From NCBI GenBank assembly GCA_014860005.1, contig JACZKP010000125.1:29317-93316 (forward strand): DNA of 64,000 nt, in the 5' to 3' direction. Below, piece by piece: positions 43,145 to 52,681 of the stretch (position 1 is the stretch's first letter; the number at the start of each line of letters is the position of its first letter). The position numbers and the translations under genes were made by a program. This stretch comes from Verrucomicrobiota bacterium (lineage in GTDB: Bacteria; Verrucomicrobiota; Verrucomicrobiae; Limisphaerales; UBA11358). The notes beneath the pieces were generated by a model. The model worked only from the letters and a program-made list of their open reading frames with translations, searched no databases and was not told where the DNA came from.

Positions 43145-44989
43145 ATGAAACGTCTGTTTGCACTCGTGGTTCTGGCGCTGATGATCGCGGCGCTGCCGGC
43201 GCGCGCCCAATCCACCGATGAACAATACGTCCGCATCTACAATCTCATGCAGCAGGGCGAGGCGCTCGAGAATCTCGGCGAAGCGGCCAACGCGCTTGCC
43301 AAGTACCGCGAGGCGCACACGGCCTTGCAAGGATTGCAGCGGGGCAATCCGCAATGGAAACCCAACGTCGTCAGTTTTCGGCTCAATTACCTTGCGGGAA
43401 GAATTGAAGGGCTGGCGCGCAAAGTGCAGGGAACTCCCTCCGCAGTCGCCGTCACGCCGGGTGAAACTGCCCCCGTTACCAGTCCTTCGCCCGTGCCGCC
43501 CGCGGTGACGCCGGAGATGCTCAATCGCCTGACGGCGTTGGAAAGCGAAGTGCAGCGTTTGCAGGGGGACAAATCCTTGCTGGAACAGAAGCTTAAAGAG
43601 GCGCTCGCGACCCGGCCCGCGGCAGTAGACCCGCAGGAACTGGCGCAAGTGCAGGAACAAAACCAAGCCTTGCTCAAGGAAAACGAATTGCTCAAAGCCA
43701 GCCTCGAACGCCAACCGGCCCAGCCCGCCCAGGGCGCTGATTCCCGCGTGGTGGAAGCGGCCAAGCACGCGCTGGCGGAGGCCAATCGTAAACTCGCGGA
43801 ACAGACCGAAACCGCCACCCGACTAAGCCGTGAGAATGAAACCATGCAGGCGCGCATGCAAACCTTGATGACAAGCGCTGAGGCCGCCAACGCCTTGCGC
43901 GTCGAGAATGAACTCCTGAAGAAACAGGTTGCCGAGCTGCGGCCCGGCTCGCCGGCCCTAAGCCCCAGCGAGGACTCGGCTTCCCAACTCGCCGCCGCCG
44001 AGGCGCGGGTGGCGGCTTTGACGTCGGATGCCGAAATCCTGCGGTTGGAAAAAATCGCGCTGCAGAATCGCGTGAAACAGCTTTCGGGCGCCCCCGTGGC
44101 CACTTCTATCATTCCTCCTCCCGCGTCGGATAATGAGGCGGATCGCATCAGACGGCTGGAGCAGGAACGCGACGAGTTGCAGCGCAAGTTTGACGCCGCC
44201 AATCGTGAACTCTACGGCCGCCGTGGGCGGGAAGTCGCCGGACGGGTGGATGAGCTTTCGAATGAAGTCGCTGCGCTGCGGGCGCGAGTGCAGGTTTTTG
44301 AGGCTCGCGCCGTGCCATATACGTCCGAGGAGCTGGCGTTGATGCAACTCGCGCGTCCCGTGCTGACCACGGCGGACCCCGCCGCCGGCAAGCGATCCCT
44401 GAGCGAATTGCCCGAGGGTTCGCGCCCGCTGGTGCTGGAGGCGCAAAGGCATTTTGCCAACCGGGAATTCGACAAAGCTGAGGAGAAGTATCTCGAAATC
44501 CTGCGGCGCGACGCCCGGAATGTCAGCGCGCTGGGCAATCTTGCGGCCATTCAACTGGAAATGAATCACCTGGACGCCGCCGAGCAGACCCTCAACCGGG
44601 CGATGGCGCTTGCCCCCGACGACTCCCACAGTCTGGCAACGCTGGGCTTGTTGAAGTTTCGCCAGGAGAAATATGACGAAGCCCTGGATGCGCTTAACCG
44701 CGCGGCCAAACTGGATCCGCAAAATCCCGAGATTCACAATTTGATTGGCCTCTCACTGAGTCAAAAGGGGCTGCGCGGGCCGGCGGAAACCGCCTTGCGC
44801 AAAGCCATTCAACTCGACCCCGGCTACGTTGCCGCGCACAACAATCTGGCTGTAGTTTACCTCTCGCAACAGCCACCGATGGTCGCCTTGGCGCGCTGGC
44901 ATTATCAGAAGGCCGTCGCCGCCGGCCATCCGCGCAACGCCGAATTGGAGAAGGTGCTCGACCAAAAAGCGGCAGACGAGCCCAGGTGA
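43145..44989 (+). CDS. Exported TPR and coiled-coil protein
   Basis: A 614-residue protein: signal peptide (MKRLFALVVLALMIAALPARA), a short TPR-like helical pair (MQQGEALENLGEAANALAKYREAHTAL), a long coiled coil (~residues 120-390, e.g. LESEVQRLQGDKSLLEQKL), and a C-terminal run of about four TPRs (AEEKYLEILRRDARNVSALG, AEQTLNRAMALAPDDSHSLA, ALDALNRAAKLDPQNPEIHN, AETALRKAIQLDPGYVAAHN). The ATG at 43145 gives the signal peptide; 43109 does not. It is likely a periplasmic scaffold. The 178-bp gap upstream shows nothing. Confidence 0.82.
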   Translation: MKRLFALVVLALMIAALPARAQSTDEQYVRIYNLMQQGEALENLGEAANALAKYREAHTALQGLQRGNPQWKPNVVSFRLNYLAGRIEGLARKVQGTPSAVAVTPGETAPVTSPSPVPPAVTPEMLNRLTALESEVQRLQGDKSLLEQKLKEALATRPAAVDPQELAQVQEQNQALLKENELLKASLERQPAQPAQGADSRVVEAAKHALAEANRKLAEQTETATRLSRENETMQARMQTLMTSAEAANALRVENELLKKQVAELRPGSPALSPSEDSASQLAAAEARVAALTSDAEILRLEKIALQNRVKQLSGAPVATSIIPPPASDNEADRIRRLEQERDELQRKFDAANRELYGRRGREVAGRVDELSNEVAALRARVQVFEARAVPYTSEELALMQLARPVLTTADPAAGKRSLSELPEGSRPLVLEAQRHFANREFDKAEEKYLEILRRDARNVSALGNLAAIQLEMNHLDAAEQTLNRAMALAPDDSHSLATLGLLKFRQEKYDEALDALNRAAKLDPQNPEIHNLIGLSLSQKGLRGPAETALRKAIQLDPGYVAAHNNLAVVYLSQQPPMVALARWHYQKAVAAGHPRNAELEKVLDQKAADEPR

Positions 44990-45354
44990 GCGATCATTTT
45001 GCGGCCGTAATCCCGGGCAAAGTTTGAGACTTCTTAGTCAGACATAAAGAGGTTTTGCAGAACTAACGATGTTGATCCAGCGCCATCACGCCCGGCCAAC
45101 TGAGCGTGGTCGAGGTGGGGACGCGGGACAAAGGGGCGTTCTTGACGGTGTGAGCGAGCCATGCAATCGCATGGCGCGCGGCCCGCTGCGGTTCGAATCC
45201 GGGCTCTTGCCGAGCCCACCGTGGATGCGTTTGGCATGGCGTGAGAACTCCCATTTCGACATGCGGCTAACTTGCGCGAGCGCTGGCGTACGCGAAAGCG
45301 GCCACACCCCCGATGTGGCCGCGATCGAAGGCTGTTCTTAACTGCTGGCGGTGC
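44990..45354. other. Intergenic region without a supported gene
   Basis: This 365-bp gap holds only short overlapping ORFs. It contains a GCCATGCAATCGCATGGC palindrome near 45162, a T-loop-like GGTTCGAATCC followed by a GGGCTC/GAGCCC hairpin near 45190-45220, and the terminator at 45298-45322. Confidence 0.5.
45298..45322 (-). terminator. Hairpin after the PEP-CTERM gene
   Basis: GCGGCCACA and TGTGGCCGC form a perfect 9-bp GC-rich stem with a 7-nt loop, 32 bp beyond the stop at 45355; a short T-stretch follows on the minus strand. Confidence 0.6.
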
Positions 45355-46170
45355 TTAAGTCGTGCGGCGCCAAAGGCGCCCCGCTGCTGCGACGAACAGC
45401 CCCAAGCTCAGCAATCCCAGCGTCGCCGGTTCCGGCACCACCGCTACGAGCGTGGTCGTGTTGGCGTCGGAGTCGAAAAGTCTTTCCACCGTGCCGCTGC
45501 CGCCATAACCCGTGATCTTGCCTGCGGCGATGAAAGCGTCCACGGAACTGACGCGGTCGCCCGTAATGACGACTTGCCCGCCGGAGAGGTCCAGGATGGA
45601 GTTGCCTTTGATTGAATCGGTCGGATGCCATTGCAGCAGGTTCAGCGTGCCCGCGTTGATCTCGGCGGAGCCCGTGCCGCCATTCCAGCCCAGGCCAAAC
45701 ATCCCACTGACCGTGGCTGTCCCACCACTCAGTGTGAGAGTCCCGATCCCGGTCGGCTCAAACCCGACCCAGAGATGTTCGCCGAAGGTTGCCGAACTTC
45801 CGCTTTGGAGGGTGAGGCTGCCGGTATTGTTGTAGCCAATGCCGGTCCAGACGTTGCCAGTGGTCAAGCTGCCGCCGGAAGCCAGAGTCAGCGCTCCCGG
45901 GCCGTTATCCCCGATCACCAACTGGCTGATGGTGGCGGCGTTGTTAATGACACAGGGAATCGCACCTGGGACGTTGAAAACAGCCCGGTAGCTGGAGTCT
46001 GGCACCGTGGCACCGGTCCAGTTGGCGCCCTCACTCCACAAGCCGGTACCGGAGGGATTGGCGGCGGGATTCCAGACGGTTGTCGTCTGCGCTTGGGCGG
46101 TAATAACCGCAGCGGACAGGCCGAGCCAGCAAAGGGCGGCCACAGCGTTTTGGGTTCTGAGCAGTGTCAT
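45355..46170 (-). CDS. PEP-CTERM exported protein with beta-repeat module
   Basis: A 271-residue protein: signal peptide (to ~residue 28), one ~220-residue beta-rich module starting TTVWNPAANPSGTGLWSEGA, with GDNGPGALTLASGGSL, FGEHLWVGFEPTG and GMFGLGWNGG strands, then a PEP-CTERM sorting signal (VPEPATLGLLSLGLFVAAAGRLWRR). PEP-CTERM proteins are handled by an exosortase, cleaved and exported to the surface or exopolysaccharide. The same module is found in the two genes to the right. No catalytic site is visible. Confidence 0.82.
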   Translation of the reverse strand: MTLLRTQNAVAALCWLGLSAAVITAQAQTTTVWNPAANPSGTGLWSEGANWTGATVPDSSYRAVFNVPGAIPCVINNAATISQLVIGDNGPGALTLASGGSLTTGNVWTGIGYNNTGSLTLQSGSSATFGEHLWVGFEPTGIGTLTLSGGTATVSGMFGLGWNGGTGSAEINAGTLNLLQWHPTDSIKGNSILDLSGGQVVITGDRVSSVDAFIAAGKITGYGGSGTVERLFDSDANTTTLVAVVPEPATLGLLSLGLFVAAAGRLWRRTT

Positions 46171-46266
46171 GGAGTTTTATTGGTTGGCTTCGTATGTTGG
46201 CGCTTCGATTCCGGGCGATCCCGCCCGAGCAATGGTTGAATTCTAAGGACTCCCACGGGTGACCGG

Positions 46267-46312
46267 TATCCCCGAAAGCGGGGAGGCGACCGCCTCCCCG
46301 CTTTCGGGGATA
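46267..46312. repeat. Perfect 21-bp inverted repeat between divergent genes
   Basis: TATCCCCGAAAGCGGGGAGG plus C (46267-46287) and its exact complement (46292-46312) are separated by GACC. It lies midway between the starts of the PEP-CTERM gene (46170) and the next module gene (46492), so it is not a simple terminator; it could be a REP unit or an operator. Confidence 0.8.
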
Positions 46313-46370
46313 GGCAGCTTCCTACGAGGAATCTAACCTGCCAACACGCTTGATTAGTCAATTCAAGATC

Positions 46371-46453
46371 ACGCAGGGTTCGACAGCTTCGACGCAGAAT
46401 TGAGGCAGTGGAATGCGTGTGGTGGAAACCGCCTGATGGACGCAGGGTTCGAC
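46371..46453. repeat. Direct repeat upstream of the module-repeat gene
   Basis: ACGCAGGGTTCGAC occurs at 46371-46384 and 46440-46453, start to start 69 bp, within the 321-bp divergent promoter region. Confidence 0.5.
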
Positions 46454-46491
46454 GCATTGACTCTGAGCCGAGGGCACAACAAGAAAGTAAA

Positions 46492-48903
46492 ATGAACAGA
46501 GTAACCTGGAGGAACTCAATATTAGCGTGTGCCCTGCTGGGCGTCATGGGAGCTGGTCAGGCGATGGCCGCCAATATTCGGTACATGAACAGTGGTGACT
46601 ATTTGGAGCCAGCTGGCTGGCAAGGTGGTGTCATCCCCGGCACCAACGATACGGCCCGATTCAACTGGGGCAACAACACCGTAACTCTTTCCGGGGAGGC
46701 GCCACTGCTTAGGAATTTTCAAATGGGGGTTGATGAATCCGGCCAGCTGGTGGTCAACGCTGGTGGAATACTTAACACGACCGGAATTGGCGGAAATAGC
46801 ACGGTGGGCAACAACGCGAACGCCGGTGTCATTGGACGACTGACCGTGAACGCGGGGGGAGAGGTGAATGTGACGAACGTTCTGTTCGTGGGCGCGAGCG
46901 CCACCGGAATCCTCACGAATGACGGCGGAACGGTGAGCATCTCCAGCCACTTGTGGGTTGGCACCACCGTCAATGGAGTCGGCACCATTTCCATTGCCAA
47001 TGGCGGTATTCTCAGCGTCGGGGGAAATATCGGTCTTGGCACGATCAACGCCAGCACCCCATCAAATGGCAAAGGTTCCTTGTATGTCCAAGACGGCGGT
47101 ATTCTTAACCTGTCCAATATTTCCCCAGTGAATTCGATTCAGCCCAACTCGGTGCTGGATATTTCCGGGAGCGGCCTGGTCATCATTCCTGGCGACTTCA
47201 CCGCGGTGATGAGTGATTATACCAATGCCTTGAGAATCACTGCCTATGGCGGGTTGGGGACGGTGGGGATTGACTATGACAGCATGAATGTGGACAAGAC
47301 CACGCTCTTTGCGATCGTTGGTGAAGTCCCGCCGCTGGAGGTCGTATGGAATCCGGCGGCCAATCCGTCTGGCACTGGCAAGTGGAACGAGAGCACCAAC
47401 TGGACCGGCTTTGTTCGTCCCGCCAACGTGACCAAGGTGACATTTAATGTCGTCGGCGCGATTCCTTGCACGGTGACGAATGCGGCACTGGCCGATTACG
47501 TGGTGATGGGCGACAACGGTCCCGGCGGCACCCTGATCATTACCAACGGCGGTAGCCTGGCTTGCGGTGCCGATAATGCGACTGCCATCGGCTACAACAG
47601 CAACGCCCTGATGGTGGTTGAAAGCGGTGGGTCGGCCAGTTTCGGAACTCATTTATGGATTGGCTTGGATCCGGATTCGGACGGCACGTTGATCATGAAC
47701 GGCGGAACGGTGTCAGTGGCCGGCATGTTCGGGCTGGGCTGGCAGGGCGGAAAAGGCACCGCGCAGATCAAGGGCGGTACCTTGAATCTTGCCCAGTGGG
47801 ATTATTTCAGTTCCATTCAGGGCGCTTCGGTGTTGGATGTTTCCGGGACGGGCCTGGTTGTGATCAATGGTGATCACCAACAATCGGCGAACGATTTTGT
47901 CGCCAGCGGCAAGATCAAGGCCAATGGCGGAGCCGGCACGGTGGTGGTGGACTATAACAACATCAACGTGGGCAAGACCACGATCTATCCGTCAGGTCTT
48001 TACGTCCCGCCGGCGCAAGTCGTTTGGAATCCGGCGCTCATTTTCCCGGATATTGATGGTTTGTGGAATGTGAGTGGCAACTGGTCCGGCGGCGTGGGGC
48101 CAAGCAACGGGACCATCGTGATATTCAATGTTCCCGAGGCGATTCCCTGCACCGTGACCAATGCGGCGTTTGCCAAGTATGTCAGCATGGGCCAAGGCGG
48201 TCCCGGAGGCACCCTGATCATTACCAACGGCGGCAGCCTGACGTGCAGTGCCGATAATTGGACCGCCATCGGCCGCAACAACACCGCCTTGATGATCGTC
48301 GAAAGCGGCGGATCGGTGACCCTTGGAGAACATCTATGGATTGGCTTGGATACGGGATCGGATGGCACATTGATCATGAATGGCGGGACGGTGTCGGTGG
48401 CCGGCATGTTCAGTTGCGGCTGGCTGAGCGGAAAAGGCACCGCACTGATCAATGGGGGAACTTTGAATCTAAACCAGTGGCATCCCACGGATTCGATAAA
48501 GGGCGATTCATTGTTGAACGTTGCTGGGACGGGCAAGGTGGTGATTAACGGTGATCAGCAGGCATCGGTGAACAATTATATCAGCGCTGGAAAGATCACG
48601 GCCAATGGCGGGCCCAACGTGTTTTACGCTTATTACCCGGACGCGAACACGACCATCATCAGCGCCGTAATGCTGCCTCCGCCTCAACAATCCATCACGG
48701 GCATTTCGGTTGGCGGCGGCAATGTGACGATCACCTACCAGACCACGGATCAACACACGTATTACATTGAAAGCTCCCCCAGTTTGTCGCCACCCTCGTG
48801 GACGCCCGTGGCCGGCAGCACGAACACGGCGACGGGAGACCCGGTGACCTTCACCTACCCAGCAGGGCCCGGTCCGATGTTCTTTCGGACGGTTTCACCC
48901 TGA
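46492..48903 (+). CDS. Secreted protein with three copies of the beta-repeat module
   Basis: An 803-residue exported protein. The signal peptide (MNRVTWRNSILACALLGVMG...) is followed by a divergent first module (IRYMNSGDYLEPAGWQGG...), a second (VVWNPAANPSGTGKWNEST, ~residues 285-500) and a third (VVWNPALIFPDIDGLWNVSG, ~506-725). Modules two and three are also very similar in DNA. A C-terminal segment (GNVTITYQTTDQHTYYIESS...FFRTVSP) is the end module common in these proteins; there is no PEP-CTERM signal. ATG 46492 is chosen for the signal peptide. It is probably a surface carbohydrate-binding or structural protein. Confidence 0.75.
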   Translation: MNRVTWRNSILACALLGVMGAGQAMAANIRYMNSGDYLEPAGWQGGVIPGTNDTARFNWGNNTVTLSGEAPLLRNFQMGVDESGQLVVNAGGILNTTGIGGNSTVGNNANAGVIGRLTVNAGGEVNVTNVLFVGASATGILTNDGGTVSISSHLWVGTTVNGVGTISIANGGILSVGGNIGLGTINASTPSNGKGSLYVQDGGILNLSNISPVNSIQPNSVLDISGSGLVIIPGDFTAVMSDYTNALRITAYGGLGTVGIDYDSMNVDKTTLFAIVGEVPPLEVVWNPAANPSGTGKWNESTNWTGFVRPANVTKVTFNVVGAIPCTVTNAALADYVVMGDNGPGGTLIITNGGSLACGADNATAIGYNSNALMVVESGGSASFGTHLWIGLDPDSDGTLIMNGGTVSVAGMFGLGWQGGKGTAQIKGGTLNLAQWDYFSSIQGASVLDVSGTGLVVINGDHQQSANDFVASGKIKANGGAGTVVVDYNNINVGKTTIYPSGLYVPPAQVVWNPALIFPDIDGLWNVSGNWSGGVGPSNGTIVIFNVPEAIPCTVTNAAFAKYVSMGQGGPGGTLIITNGGSLTCSADNWTAIGRNNTALMIVESGGSVTLGEHLWIGLDTGSDGTLIMNGGTVSVAGMFSCGWLSGKGTALINGGTLNLNQWHPTDSIKGDSLLNVAGTGKVVINGDQQASVNNYISAGKITANGGPNVFYAYYPDANTTIISAVMLPPPQQSITGISVGGGNVTITYQTTDQHTYYIESSPSLSPPSWTPVAGSTNTATGDPVTFTYPAGPGPMFFRTVSP

Positions 48904-48947
48904 CCGTTGAAGAAGAGCGACGTAGTGGCTTAACTAGAAAACTTCAC

Positions 48948-48982
48948 CGGGCTTGCCTTTCGTTCTTTGAGAGGCAAGCCCG
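48948..48982 (+). terminator. Hairpin after the three-module gene
   Basis: CGGGCTTGCCT and AGGCAAGCCCG form a perfect 11-bp stem with a 13-nt loop, 45 bp after the stop at 48903 and before the next start. It lacks a T-run. Confidence 0.55.
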
Positions 48983-49049
48983 TAACGTATAAAGATTGGG
49001 AGCATCGCTACCTGGAGCTTTCAGAATAGTACTGAAGATTGGCAACATA

Positions 49050-51206
49050 ATGACATTACAAAAACAGTGTCTGCCTCTAGCCGCCGCCTTGCTCCTCTGC
49101 GCCGCCCTGGGCGTCGAGGCGCAACTCACCACGACCGTCTGGAATCCGGCCGCCAATCCGTCCGGCAACGGTTGGTGGAGCGAGAGCGCCAACTGGACGG
49201 GCGGGCAGGTTGCCAACAGCACGAACAAGGTGGTGCTGAATGTTTCCGGAGCGCGGGCTTGTGTGGTGAACAGCGCGGTCAGCGCCGGCCAGGTGGCAGC
49301 CGGGGACAACGGTCCCGGAGGCTTTCTCATCGTCACCAACGGTGGCAGTCTGGCGGCCAGCGCCACGGATTGGTCCGCCATCGGCTACAACAACACGATC
49401 CAGATGATCGTCGCGAGCGGCGGGTCGGCCAGTTTTGGAAATCACTTATGGATTGGCTTCGAGCCGGCAGCCGACGGCACGTTGATCCTGAACGGGGGAA
49501 CAGTATCCGTGGGCGGAATGTTCGGATTGGGTTGGAACGGTGGAAAGGGAACCGTCCATGTCAATGGCGGCACTTTGAGTCTTTCCCAGTGGAGTGCCAG
49601 CAGTCCCGGTTCGATCGTGGGCGCTTCGGTGTTGAACGTTGGCGCGGGCACCGTGGTGATCAACGGCAATCAAGTTTATTCCGTCAGCAATTTCATCAAC
49701 AGCGGCAAGATCACTGGCTACGGTGGCACAGGCATCGTCAGCAATTTTTTCAATGGCATCACCACCACGCTTACTGCCATGCCGGGCGAACCACCGCTCA
49801 CCAATGTGGTCAGCCTTCTTTCCGTCAATCTGGTGAACACCAATCTGGCGCTCTCGTGGCCAACCTCGGCCGTTTACTACGTCTTGAAGTCCGCCACGAA
49901 CCTCGCCGCCCCCATTATTTGGCAGACGGTGACCACCAGCGTCACCACCAGCAACGGGACCAATCAGGTGGTCGTGAACGTATCCAGCGAGAGGTCGTTC
50001 TTCCGGCTGGTTTCGGGGGTTGATGCGTCCACGATGAACCGAAAGTTGCTGATGGGCTATCAAGGCTGGCATTCGGCGCCGGGCGATGGTTCCGCGCAGA
50101 ACAGTTGGGTGCATTGGTTTCGCAACAACACGCCTACAGCGGCCAATGCCACCTACGATTTCTGGCCGGACACCTCCGAGTTCGACGCGGACGAATTATT
50201 CAACACCAGCATGACCTATGCAGACGGCTCACCGGCAAAGCTGTATTCCGCTTACAAGCAGAAGACCGTGGTGCGCCATTTCAAATGGATGCAGGAGAAT
50301 AGTCTCGACGGCATTTTCTTTCAGCGGTTTCTCAGTGACCTGAACGGCGCAAACATATCCGCCCTCCGCAATCAGGTGGCCGTCAATGTGCGGGTGGGAG
50401 CCGAAACCTACGGCCGGGTCTTCGCCATCATGTATGACATCTCCGGTTATTCCACGAACACGCTCGTGAGCAAGCTCACCAACGACTGGCTCTACCTCGT
50501 CAACACGCAGCGGGTCACCAACAGTCCCGCCTACCTCCACCACAACGGCAAACCGGTCGTCGCCATCTGGGGATTTGGTTTCAACGGTCGTCATGACACG
50601 CCGCAGCACGCGCAGCAGGCCATTGACTGGTTCAAGGCCGCTGGCTGCACGGTCATGGGCGGGTTGCCGACGCATTGGCGAACGTTGACCGGCGATGCGC
50701 AAACCAATCCTGCCTGGAGCAACGTCTTCCGTTCCTTCGACGTCATCAGCCCGTGGTCCGTCGGGCGTTATGGCAACATCCCCGAAGTGGATAATTTCCG
50801 CGTGAACCAGATCGTGCCCGACCTGGCCGACTGCACGAGCCACGGCATTGATTATTTGCCCGTGATTTTTCCCGGCTTCTCGTGGGCCAATTTGCAGAAC
50901 AACGGGCTGTACAACCAAATCCCGCGGAGTGGCGGCACGTTTTACTGGCGGCAGGCCTACAATGCCATCCGGTCCGGCTGCACGATGGTTTATGGCGCGA
51001 TGTTTGATGAAGTGGATGAAGGCACGGCCATGTACAAGCTTGCGCCGACCGCCGCACAGTTGCCGGTGCAAGGCACGTTTGTGCCGCTCAACGTGGACGG
51101 TTACAACCTGGGCAGCGACTGGTATCTGCGCCTGGCCGATCAGGCCGGTAAAATGTTGCGCGGCGAAATCCCCGTCACGAGCGCCATTCCGATCACGCCG
51201 CCCTGA
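49050..51206 (+). CDS. GH71/99-like glycosidase with N-terminal beta-repeat module
   Basis: A 718-residue exported enzyme. Signal peptide, then one copy of the beta module (TTVWNPAANPSGNGWWSES, residues ~28-245), a short beta linker, then from ~residue 330 (MNRKLLMGYQGWHSAPGDG) a TIM-barrel domain of the type annotated as GH71/99-like. Marker segments are HFKWMQENSLDGIFFQRFLS, VFAIMYDISGYS, KPVVAIWGFGF, DVISPWSVGRYG, LPVIFPGFSWAN and GAMFDEVDEGTA. The acidic residues in MFDEVDEGTA are candidate active-site groups. GH99 enzymes cut alpha-mannosides and GH71 cut alpha-1,3-glucans; which applies here is open. ATG 49050 is chosen over 48996 for the signal peptide. Confidence 0.8.
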   Translation: MTLQKQCLPLAAALLLCAALGVEAQLTTTVWNPAANPSGNGWWSESANWTGGQVANSTNKVVLNVSGARACVVNSAVSAGQVAAGDNGPGGFLIVTNGGSLAASATDWSAIGYNNTIQMIVASGGSASFGNHLWIGFEPAADGTLILNGGTVSVGGMFGLGWNGGKGTVHVNGGTLSLSQWSASSPGSIVGASVLNVGAGTVVINGNQVYSVSNFINSGKITGYGGTGIVSNFFNGITTTLTAMPGEPPLTNVVSLLSVNLVNTNLALSWPTSAVYYVLKSATNLAAPIIWQTVTTSVTTSNGTNQVVVNVSSERSFFRLVSGVDASTMNRKLLMGYQGWHSAPGDGSAQNSWVHWFRNNTPTAANATYDFWPDTSEFDADELFNTSMTYADGSPAKLYSAYKQKTVVRHFKWMQENSLDGIFFQRFLSDLNGANISALRNQVAVNVRVGAETYGRVFAIMYDISGYSTNTLVSKLTNDWLYLVNTQRVTNSPAYLHHNGKPVVAIWGFGFNGRHDTPQHAQQAIDWFKAAGCTVMGGLPTHWRTLTGDAQTNPAWSNVFRSFDVISPWSVGRYGNIPEVDNFRVNQIVPDLADCTSHGIDYLPVIFPGFSWANLQNNGLYNQIPRSGGTFYWRQAYNAIRSGCTMVYGAMFDEVDEGTAMYKLAPTAAQLPVQGTFVPLNVDGYNLGSDWYLRLADQAGKMLRGEIPVTSAIPITPP

Positions 51207-51330
51207 ACTGTTTCTGGCGCCAATGCCCCAGCGTAAGTTTGGTGATGGCTGGAGATCGCTGCCCCGGAGTCGCTCCACCCGACCGATGGGAAACCGCTCT
51301 GGTCAATCGTGGTGCTCCAAGTTCTGCCGC

Positions 51331-52680
51331 TTACCGCGCTGGCGATTTATAGGTTGGCACCTGATCCCCGACCGCAACGGGGCGTTCGCCACGCAACAGA
51401 CGCGCCCCTTCGCCGGTGAGCCAGAGATAATAGTCGCTGGGCAGCCCCTCGTACGTCAGGAACGGGTTGGCCCCGACGGGTGGTTGGTTGGAGCATTTGA
51501 AGATGGCCGTGCCTTCATCTACTTCATCAAACATCGCCACGTAGATCATCCCGGCACCCGCCCGTTTGGCGGCGACAAATTGGGACCAGAGAAATTCGCC
51601 CTTCAGCCGCGGGATCTGATCAAGCGCCGATTCGGGTTTCAGATTATGCCAACTGAATCCCGGAAAAACGACCGGCAGATAATCAAGCGCGTGTTCACGG
51701 CACCATATCAAGTCGGGCTGCCAATAAGTCTCGCCGTGGAGCGCGGCGCCCTGAGGATTACGGTAACGTCCCGGAGTCCACGGACTGATCACATCGGCGA
51801 GTTTTAACACGTCATGCAACGCCGGATCCGTGACCGAGTCCCGCTTGAGTTCGCGCCAGCCCGTCGGCACGCCGAGCATCACCGAGCCGCCGTCAGCCTT
51901 GATGAACTCAATCAGCGCCCGGCATTCGGTGAGGGTGTATTCCCTGCGTTCGCCTGAAAACCCCACGCCCCAAATTGCGACCAGTGGTTTGCCCCGATGC
52001 CGCAGATAGGCGGGATCGTCGCCGACCTGCATTTGGGTGCGCAGCCGCTTCCAATCCTCCTTGATCCGCGCCACCCCACCGGCCGGCAGCCCGCTCAAAT
52101 CATACATCACGGCATACGCCCGCCCCTCGCGATTGGCCCCTTCGCGGCAGTTTGCGAGCACGACATCCTTGTGATGTCGCAAGGACTCACTCCTCAAACC
52201 ATTGGCGAACCGCTGCACGAATGCGCCATCAATGCCGTATTCGCGCATCCAGCGAAAATGTCGCAGCACCGTTTCCCGTTTGAACGAACTGAATACTTCA
52301 GCCGCGCGGCCATCGGCGAATTTGAAACCGGTGGGGAAGCGTTCTCCAGGGCTCAACTCGGACATGTCCGGCCACAGGTCAACGGTGACATTGCCGGGAG
52401 CGAACGGTTTCGACTTGTTCCGCGCCCAGTGCGTCCAGCCGAGCCCCGCCCCGTCGCCCTCGCAGTTGAACCAGCCTTGATAACCCGTCATCACCTTGCC
52501 GTTAAGCGTGCTGGTGTCCACCCCGCGAACGCACGGCCCGCCATAAGGCAGAAGCGGGTTCGCCGATTCGGGAACGTCCGCGGCGAGGAGTATGGCTCCG
52601 GACGCCACTGCCGACACCATCGCGAATAGAAATTGCCGCCGGGCGTGTGCCAGCAAGCGGGTCAGAGCGTGTTGATTCAT
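51331..52680 (-). CDS. GH71/99-like glycosidase
   Basis: A 449-residue exported protein, paralogous to the C-terminal domain of the preceding gene but without the beta module. It has a Tat-like or Sec signal (RRQFLFAMVSAVASGAILLAA), then STLNGKVMTGYQGWFNCEGDG, RHFRWMREYGIDGAFVQRFA, AYAVMYDLSGLP, KPLVAIWGVGFSG, DVISPWTPGRYR, LPVVFPGFSWHNL and YVAMFDEVDEGTAIFKCSN. All barrel motifs of its neighbour are kept, so both are likely active. It converges on the other gene across a 124-bp gap and lies 1 bp downstream of the sulfatase gene. Confidence 0.82.
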   Translation of the reverse strand: MNQHALTRLLAHARRQFLFAMVSAVASGAILLAADVPESANPLLPYGGPCVRGVDTSTLNGKVMTGYQGWFNCEGDGAGLGWTHWARNKSKPFAPGNVTVDLWPDMSELSPGERFPTGFKFADGRAAEVFSSFKRETVLRHFRWMREYGIDGAFVQRFANGLRSESLRHHKDVVLANCREGANREGRAYAVMYDLSGLPAGGVARIKEDWKRLRTQMQVGDDPAYLRHRGKPLVAIWGVGFSGERREYTLTECRALIEFIKADGGSVMLGVPTGWRELKRDSVTDPALHDVLKLADVISPWTPGRYRNPQGAALHGETYWQPDLIWCREHALDYLPVVFPGFSWHNLKPESALDQIPRLKGEFLWSQFVAAKRAGAGMIYVAMFDEVDEGTAIFKCSNQPPVGANPFLTYEGLPSDYYLWLTGEGARLLRGERPVAVGDQVPTYKSPAR

Positions 52681-52681
52681 T

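Noticed and set aside
45175..45222. A tRNA-like T-loop (GGTTCGAATCC) with a following hairpin.
   Set aside because: The T-stem is poorly paired and no D-arm, anticodon arm or acceptor stem could be fitted, so I do not call a tRNA.
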